From DASPTH01 sp035623515 (GTDB taxonomy: Bacteria > Actinomycetota > Acidimicrobiia > IMCC26256 > DASPTH01), in the NCBI GenBank assembly GCA_035623515.1, contig DASPTH010000352.1:1-8231 (forward strand): DNA of 8,231 nucleotides, given 5' to 3'. Positions 5,003-8,231 of the stretch are shown here, one piece after another. Below the pieces are notes generated by a model. That model ran no database searches, was not told the origin of the DNA, and saw nothing but the letters and a program-made list of their open reading frames with translations. A program made the position numbers and the translations under genes. The stretch's first letter is position 1. Every line of letters begins with the position of its first letter.

Positions 5003-5077
5003 GACCGGGGGTTCCTTCACCTGCACAGTGAACGCCCGCAAGGGCTCCCTCCGGTCGCCCGGTTCCCGGGTGGAACC
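5003..5077 (+). other. Folded non-tRNA element inside the array
   Basis: This sits in the 103-base gap between tRNA-Thr(CGT) and tRNA-Phe. Perfect pairings are GACCGG 5003-5008 with CCGGTC 5051-5056, TTCAC 5016-5020 with GTGAA 5028-5032, GCCC 5034-5037 with GGGC 5042-5045 around a GCAA tetraloop, and CCCGG 5058-5062 with CCGGG 5066-5070. GGTTCC occurs twice (5010-5015 and 5061-5066), and either copy can pair with GGAACC 5072-5077. One choice makes a pseudoknot with the first stem, the other a simple hairpin. There is no TTCGA T-arm, so it is not a canonical tRNA. It may be a degenerate tRNA or an unrelated structured RNA. Confidence 0.45.
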
Positions 5078-5086
5078 ATCCTCAAC

Positions 5087-5158
5087 GGTCTCGAAGCTCT
5101 GACGGTGGAGCGGCCGGTCGAAACCCGGCAGGAGGAGGTTCGAACACTCCCGAGACCA
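5087..5158 (+). tRNA. trnF: tRNA-Phe(GAA) with C33
   Basis: The acceptor GGTCTCG/CGAGACC is perfect, the D-stem is GCTC/GAGC, and the anticodon stem GCCGG/CCGGC is perfect. Its loop TCGAAAC has anticodon 5120-5122, with C at position 33 (5119) where bacterial tRNA-Phe has U. The T-stem GGAGG/ACTCC has a G-A mismatch at the loop end; the T-loop is TTCGAAC. A73 fits Phe and is followed by CCG, not CCA. Confidence 0.86.
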
Positions 5159-5169
5159 CCGCCTGACCG

Positions 5170-5242
5170 GGGGCGTGAGCCAGACAGGGAAGGCACCGCG
5201 CTGACATCGCGGGACAACGTGGTTCGACTCCACGACGCCCTA
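5170..5242 (+). tRNA. trnV: tRNA-Val(GAC)
   Basis: The acceptor GGGGCGT/ACGCCCT has one G:T, the D-stem is GCC/GGC, and the anticodon stem CCGCG/CGCGG has loop CTGACAT (U33 at 5202, anticodon 5203-5205). The T-arm is CGTGG/CCACG with loop TTCGACT. The discriminator is A73 and CCA is not encoded. Confidence 0.91.
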
Positions 5243-5263
5243 CACGACGACGAGCCCTTCACG

Positions 5264-5339
5264 CGACGAGCGAGTAGGTCAGCGGCAGACCGCCTCTCTC
5301 ACACAGAGGATGCCGGGGGTTCGAATCCCTCCTCGTCGA
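5264..5339 (+). tRNA. trnV: tRNA-Val(CAC), 5' end uncertain
   Basis: The anticodon stem CCTCT/AGAGG has loop CTCACAC (U33 at 5299, anticodon 5300-5302). The D-stem is GGTC/GACC, the T-arm GGGGG/CCCTC with loop TTCGAAT, and the discriminator A73. The 3' acceptor strand (5332-5338) pairs perfectly with 5264-5270, but that leaves four extra bases (a second CGAG) before the D-arm. The strand at normal distance, 5268-5274, has two mismatches at its end. A 4-bp duplication may have lengthened the gene. Confidence 0.83.
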
Positions 5340-5340
5340 C

Positions 5341-5416
5341 GGTGACCGAGGTCTGAAGTGGTCGAGACGCCGGGTCGTGGCCCCGGAGGAAGCTGGTTCG
5401 AGTCCGGTCGGTCACC
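5341..5416 (+). tRNA. trnH: tRNA-His(GTG) with C33 and G-1
   Basis: The acceptor GTGACCG/CGGTCAC is perfect, with G-1 at 5341 and C73 at 5416, the pair required by histidyl-tRNA synthetase. The D-stem is GTCT/AGAC. The anticodon stem CCGGG/CCCGG is perfect, with loop TCGTGGC, anticodon 5377-5379 and C at position 33 (5376). The T-stem is GCTGG/CCGGT. The gene begins one base after tRNA-Val(CAC). Confidence 0.9.
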
Positions 5417-5419
5417 CGC

Positions 5420-5487
5420 TGCGAGGGATCTGGTGATCAGCGGCGTCTCATACGCCCTGCACGCGGGTTCGATCCCCGCCCTCGCGA
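5420..5487 (+). tRNA. Atypical tRNA, anticodon CAT or TCA, CCA encoded
   Basis: The acceptor TGCGAGG/CCTCGCG and T-arm GCGGG/CCCGC with loop TTCGATC are sound, and A73 is followed by genomic CCA (5488-5490). The gene is only 68 nt because the D-arm is cut down to GATC-TGGT-GATC. The anticodon stem GGCG/CGCC (5442-5445, 5453-5456) closes a 7-base loop TCTCATA. Counted strictly, this gives C33, anticodon TCA (5448-5450) and an odd T37. A shift of one base gives U33, CAT and A37, a normal Met or Ile2 loop, but then the stem pairs badly. Met(CAT) is the more conservative reading. Confidence 0.65.
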
Positions 5488-5504
5488 CCACATGAAACGG
5501 CCAC

Positions 5505-5577
5505 GGGCCGGTGGCGCAATAGGAAGCGCAGCTCCCCTGCAAGGAGAAGGTTGCGGGTTCGACTCCCGCGCGGTCCA
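5505..5577 (+). tRNA. trnA: tRNA-Ala(TGC) with C33
   Basis: The acceptor GGGCCGG/GCGGTCC carries G3:U70 (5507 and 5574), the main identity element for alanyl-tRNA synthetase, with a G-G mismatch at 7-66. The D-stem is GCGC/GCGC. The anticodon stem GCTCC/GGAGA has loop CCTGCAA, anticodon 5538-5540 and C at 33 (5537); the usual Ala loop is CTTGCAA. The T-arm is GCGGG/CCCGC. The discriminator is A73 and CCA is not encoded. Confidence 0.89.
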
Positions 5578-5582
5578 CGCAC

Positions 5583-5655
5583 GCGGGCGAAGCGCAAGTG
5601 GCCGCGCGCCGGCGTCGGGAGCCGGAGGTTGGGAGTTCGAATCTCCCCGCTCAGA
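5583..5655 (+). tRNA. trnP: tRNA-Pro(CGG)
   Basis: The anticodon stem CCGGC/GCCGG has loop GTCGGGA: U33 at 5615, anticodon 5616-5618, and G37 as expected for Pro. The D-stem is GCGC/GCGC, the T-arm GGGAG/CTCCC with loop TTCGAAT, and the discriminator A73. The acceptor (5583-5589 with 5648-5654) pairs at only five of seven positions, the outer two being mismatched. CCA is not encoded. Confidence 0.8.
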
Positions 5656-5684
5656 CGAGCGAGCAACACCGGCGTTCACACCGA

Positions 5685-5756
5685 TGCGAGGTGGTGGAAC
5701 GGGAACCACACCTGGCTCTGAACCAGGAGGACCGGGTTCGAGCCCTGGCCTCGCAG
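5685..5756 (+). tRNA. trnQ: tRNA-Gln(CTG), CCA encoded
   Basis: The acceptor TGCGAGG/CCTCGCA is perfect with the weak U1-A72 pair typical of Gln. The D-stem is GTGG/CCAC. The anticodon stem CCTGG/CCAGG has loop CTCTGAA (U33 at 5717, anticodon 5718-5720). The T-arm is CCGGG/CCTGG. G73 is the Gln discriminator and genomic CCA follows (5757-5759). It is the last tRNA of the array. Confidence 0.93.
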
Positions 5757-5781
5757 CCACGACGATGCCTCTGCGGTCAGG

Positions 5782-6954
5782 ATGTCGGTCGTGACTCCTT
5801 CTCCCGTCGTACCCGTCGACACGGTCGGCGCGTTCATGGGCGCGCCGCAGGTGTTGCGTGGCGGCGCGCCCGACGGACCGCTGGCCGGGACGACGATCGG
5901 TGTGAAGGACGTCTTCGACTTCGCCGGTCTCGTGATGGGCGCGGGGTCGCCGGCGTTCGCCGCGGACCGTCCGCCGGCCGAACACGACGCCCCGGCAGTG
6001 GAGAGCGTTGTCGCCGCGGGCACGACGGTCGTGGGCAAGACGGTGTGTGACGAGCTCACGTGGTCGCTCTCCGGCGTGAACGCACACTACGGCGCACCGC
6101 TCAACGTGGCCGCGCCGGGGCGGCGCGCCGGCGGCTCGTCGTCGGGCTCGGCGGCCGCGGTCGCGGCCGGGCTCGTCGACCTCGGCCTCGGCACCGACTG
6201 CGGCGGTTCGATCCGCGTCCCGTCGAGCCAGTGCGGGATCTTCGGCTGGCGCCCGACCCACGGTGCCGTCCCCGTCGACGGCGTCTTCCCGCTCGCGCCG
6301 AGCTTCGACACCGTCGGCCTCCTCGCGCGCGACCCGGGTCTGCTGCGACTCGGCGCGTCCGCGTTGCTCGACCCCGGTCGCGGAACCGCGCCGGTGCGCG
6401 GTCAGCTCGTCGGGTTGGGCGAGGCGTGGGGCGACACGACCGACGACGTCCGCGCCGGCCTGCGCGCGCTGGTGCCGTCCGGCGCGCCCGACCTGGGTGT
6501 CAACCTCGCGCGCGCCGCCGGCGCGTTCCGCACCTGCCAGGCCTTCGAGGTGTGGCGCGGGCACGGACACTGGTTCGAGACGACACACCCCGACCTCGCG
6601 CCCGAGACCGCCGCGCACTTCGAGTACGCGTCGCACGTGACGGCCGACGACGTCGACCGGGCGCGGGAGATCGGCAACGAGGTCGCCGCGTGCGTGCACG
6701 GCGCGACTGCCGGCGGGAGGGTCCTCGCGTACCCGGCCGCGCCCGGCGCCGCACCTCCGCTCGAGCTGTCCGAGGCGGACGCCGCCGCATGGCGCGCCCG
6801 CGCGATGCAACTCACCTGTCTGGCCGGTTTCGCCGGCGCGCCAGTGGTGGTCGTTCCGCTCCTGCACGACGACGGCCTTCCGGTCGGCGCCGCGCTCGTC
6901 GGCGCCCCCGACACCGACTTGGCGCTCCTCGCCCTCGCCGCCACTCTCGTCTAA
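5782..6954 (+). CDS. Amidase-signature family hydrolase, AMI1-like
   Basis: A 390-residue serine amidase that hydrolyses C-N amide bonds. The Ser-cisSer-Lys triad is complete: Lys42 in GVKDVFD, Ser119 in the GGSSSGS loop, and the nucleophile Ser143 in TDCGGSIRVP, with the 24-residue Ser-Ser distance also found in FAAH. The HYGAPLNVAAPGR and SHGAV-like GWRPTHGAVPVDG segments resemble plant AMI1 (indole-acetamide hydrolase) and related short amidases more than the roughly 480-residue GatA; the C-terminal part is correspondingly short. GatA is unlikely because the length is wrong and there is no gatB or gatC nearby. The physiological amide is unknown. The start ATG lies 22 bases after the CCA of tRNA-Gln with only a weak ribosome site (GGTCAGG), so readthrough from the array is possible. 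Confidence 0.87.
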   Translation: MSVVTPSPVVPVDTVGAFMGAPQVLRGGAPDGPLAGTTIGVKDVFDFAGLVMGAGSPAFAADRPPAEHDAPAVESVVAAGTTVVGKTVCDELTWSLSGVNAHYGAPLNVAAPGRRAGGSSSGSAAAVAAGLVDLGLGTDCGGSIRVPSSQCGIFGWRPTHGAVPVDGVFPLAPSFDTVGLLARDPGLLRLGASALLDPGRGTAPVRGQLVGLGEAWGDTTDDVRAGLRALVPSGAPDLGVNLARAAGAFRTCQAFEVWRGHGHWFETTHPDLAPETAAHFEYASHVTADDVDRAREIGNEVAACVHGATAGGRVLAYPAAPGAAPPLELSEADAAAWRARAMQLTCLAGFAGAPVVVVPLLHDDGLPVGAALVGAPDTDLALLALAATLV

Positions 6955-7017
6955 CGGCCGGCGAAGTAACATACACTTGAGCTGATAACCGTACGAAAGT
7001 GGTCCGCAGGAAGGGGG
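6955..7017 (+). promoter_or_regulatory. AT-richer gap with possible promoter and RBS for the Fic gene
   Basis: The 66 bases between the amidase stop and the Fic start include an unusually AT-rich stretch (6965-6998). TACACT (6972-6977) and GATAAC (6984-6989) could each be a -10 element; no good -35 is seen. AGGAAGGGGG at 7008-7017 is a strong Shine-Dalgarno sequence for GTG 7021. Confidence 0.4.
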
Positions 7018-7020
7018 CTC

Positions 7021-8184
7021 GTGGAGGCGGCCGGCGTCGAGGTCCCAATCGTGTGGCGAGGCCGGCGAGCCTTCGCGTTCGTGCCCGAACGGCTTGCCGA
7101 CCGCGACCTGCGCCTCGACGCGGACACCATTGCGCAGGCGGCCCGGGCGCACGCGGCGGTGGAGCACGGCGCCGACGCCATGCCCGAGGACTACGCCGCG
7201 CTCGCCCCGCTCTTGTTGCGCGCGGAGGGCGTGGCGTCATCGTTCATCGAGGGCGTCAGCGCGCCAGTCGTGGACATCGTTCTCGCCGAGGTCGGCGAAC
7301 CGCGGGAGCCGTCCGCCGCGGCGTGGGTCGCGTCCAACCTCGCCGCGGTCGACGAGGCGATCGCAGACGCGCACGGCGGCATCCTGACCGTCGAGCGTCT
7401 TTGCCGCTGGCACCGGACGCTGATGACGGGAAGCCCGACGCCCGCGCACCACGTCGGAACGGTCCGCGACGAACAGGGTTGGATCGGTGGCGCGTCGCCG
7501 CTCGACGCGCATCTCGTCACGCCGCCACCGGAGGAGCTGCCAGGGCTGCTCGACGACCTCGTTGCGTACGTGAATCGCGACGACGTCGACCCGGTGACTC
7601 AAGCAGCGATCGCTCATGCGCAGTTCGAGGTGGTCCATCCCTTCGCCGATGGCAACGGTCGCGTCGGACGCGTCCTGGTGGCTTGGATTCTCGTTCGCCG
7701 ACTGTCGTTGGTCACGCCACCTCCGGTCAGCACACGCATCGCGGCCGACGTAGGCGGATACGGCTCGGGCCTCGTCTTGTTCCGGCTGGGGGATCACAAC
7801 GCGTGGATTCGGTGGTTCGCATCGGCTGTCTCCGGCGCCGGACGCGCGCAACAGGAGCTCGTTGCCGCGGTCGAACAGATCCAGCGTGCGTGGCGCGAGC
7901 GGCTGGCCGCGCCGCGCGAAGGCGCGAAGCGATTGCGAAGCAACGCTGCCGCGTGGCAGGTCCTCGCGCTGTTCCCGCGGCACCTGGTACTGACCGGACC
8001 GGCGGTCGCATCCGAACTTGCGATCCCGTTGAAGACGGCGAGCGCGGCGCTTCGCGAGCTCGTCGATGCCGGCATCCTTGTGGAGCACGGCACCGTGCAA
8101 CCGACCGGACGCGGCCGCCCGAGCCGCCTCTACACGAGCCCGGAGCTGCTCGGTCTCACCGGCGCGAACCCACTCCGCGCCTGA
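7021..8184 (+). CDS. Fic family protein, class II (AMPylase type)
   Basis: A 387-residue Fic protein. The catalytic motif HPFADGNGRVGR is complete at residues 206-217 (His206 base, Asp210 metal ligand, Asn212, and Arg214 and Arg217 for phosphates). Upstream, SSFIEG at 73-78 fits the inhibitory consensus (S/T)xxxE(G/N), with Glu77 expected to block ATP gamma-phosphate binding, so the protein should be self-inhibited in cis; an N-terminal placement defines class II. The flap region VRDEQGWIGG (148-157) is the usual target-docking segment. Residues about 306-372 look like a winged helix-turn-helix, including TASAALRELVDAGIL. Fic enzymes transfer AMP to hydroxyl side chains of target proteins; the target is not predictable here. 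The GTG start follows a strong ribosome site. No separate antitoxin gene is seen, as expected for this class. Confidence 0.93.
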   Translation: MEAAGVEVPIVWRGRRAFAFVPERLADRDLRLDADTIAQAARAHAAVEHGADAMPEDYAALAPLLLRAEGVASSFIEGVSAPVVDIVLAEVGEPREPSAAAWVASNLAAVDEAIADAHGGILTVERLCRWHRTLMTGSPTPAHHVGTVRDEQGWIGGASPLDAHLVTPPPEELPGLLDDLVAYVNRDDVDPVTQAAIAHAQFEVVHPFADGNGRVGRVLVAWILVRRLSLVTPPPVSTRIAADVGGYGSGLVLFRLGDHNAWIRWFASAVSGAGRAQQELVAAVEQIQRAWRERLAAPREGAKRLRSNAAAWQVLALFPRHLVLTGPAVASELAIPLKTASAALRELVDAGILVEHGTVQPTGRGRPSRLYTSPELLGLTGANPLRA

Positions 8185-8220
8185 CGGGTCGCGTCTCCCG
8201 CTCAGCCGGGCTGTGACGAC

Positions 8221-8225
8221 AGGAG
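8221..8225 (+). promoter_or_regulatory. Possible RBS of a gene beyond the window
   Basis: AGGAG lies seven bases from the end of the sequence, 36 bases after the Fic stop. It may serve a following gene whose start is outside the window. Confidence 0.25.
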
Positions 8226-8231
8226 TTGGCC

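Noticed and set aside
5003..5077. HDV-like self-cleaving ribozyme
   Set aside because: The order of crossing stems resembles the HDV topology, but only one base separates the last hairpin from the closing strand, so there is no place for the catalytic cytosine, and extra sequence lies before the return strand of the first stem.
5782..6954. GatA subunit of the tRNA amidotransferase, which would fit the tRNA context
   Set aside because: The protein is about 90 residues too short, resembles AMI1-type amidases, and no gatB or gatC is near.

Overview
The window looks like a piece of chromosome from a high-GC, actinobacterium-like organism. The reasons are strongly G/C-biased third codon positions, GTG starts, an apparently leaderless gene, and GC-rich hairpins without T-tracts. 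An assignment below that level (for example Acidimicrobiia) would be a guess.

Layout. Positions 1-144 hold the end of a TauD-type Fe(II)/2-oxoglutarate dioxygenase. Positions 334-1386 encode a secreted or membrane protein with a bactofilin-like beta-repeat domain, several membrane helices and a Pro/Ala-rich tail. Facing it on the minus strand (2164-1418) is an SDR oxidoreductase that appears to start at its own transcription start. Positions 2165-2475 have no convincing gene but are dense in hairpins.

The core of the window, 2476-5759, is a compact plus-strand tRNA array that also contains the RNA ligase gene rtcB. I fold 20 tRNA genes, ten on each side of rtcB, none sharing an anticodon. 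Upstream of rtcB, in order: Trp(CCA), Lys(CTT), Arg(ACG), Arg(CCG), Thr(GGT), Ser(CGA), Glu(CTC), Asn(GTT), Cys(GCA), Gly(GCC). Downstream of rtcB: Gly(CCC), Thr(CGT), Phe(GAA), Val(GAC), Val(CAC), His(GTG), an ambiguous CAT/TCA tRNA, Ala(TGC), Pro(CGG), Gln(CTG). Leu, Ile, Asp and Tyr are absent. Spacers are often only 1-12 nt. Eight of the tRNAs (Ser, Glu, both Gly, Thr(CGT), Phe, His, Ala) carry C instead of the nearly universal U at position 33, and the ambiguous tRNA may be a ninth. Identity elements such as G3:U70 (Ala), G-1:C73 (His), U73 (Cys) and the long variable arm (Ser) are kept. The array also contains a 34-bp triple repeat, two strong GC hairpins and a 75-nt folded element that is not a normal tRNA.

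After the array come an AMI1-like amidase-signature hydrolase (5782-6954) and a class II Fic protein with an N-terminal inhibitory motif and a C-terminal winged helix (7021-8184). Neither is clearly part of the array.

How the parts may work together (inference): RtcB joins 2',3'-cyclic-phosphate or 3'-phosphate ends to 5'-OH ends, which are the ends left by anticodon nucleases. An alternative tRNA set with altered anticodon loops, made together with the ligase that can repair cut tRNAs, would suit a back-up or nuclease-tolerant tRNA system.
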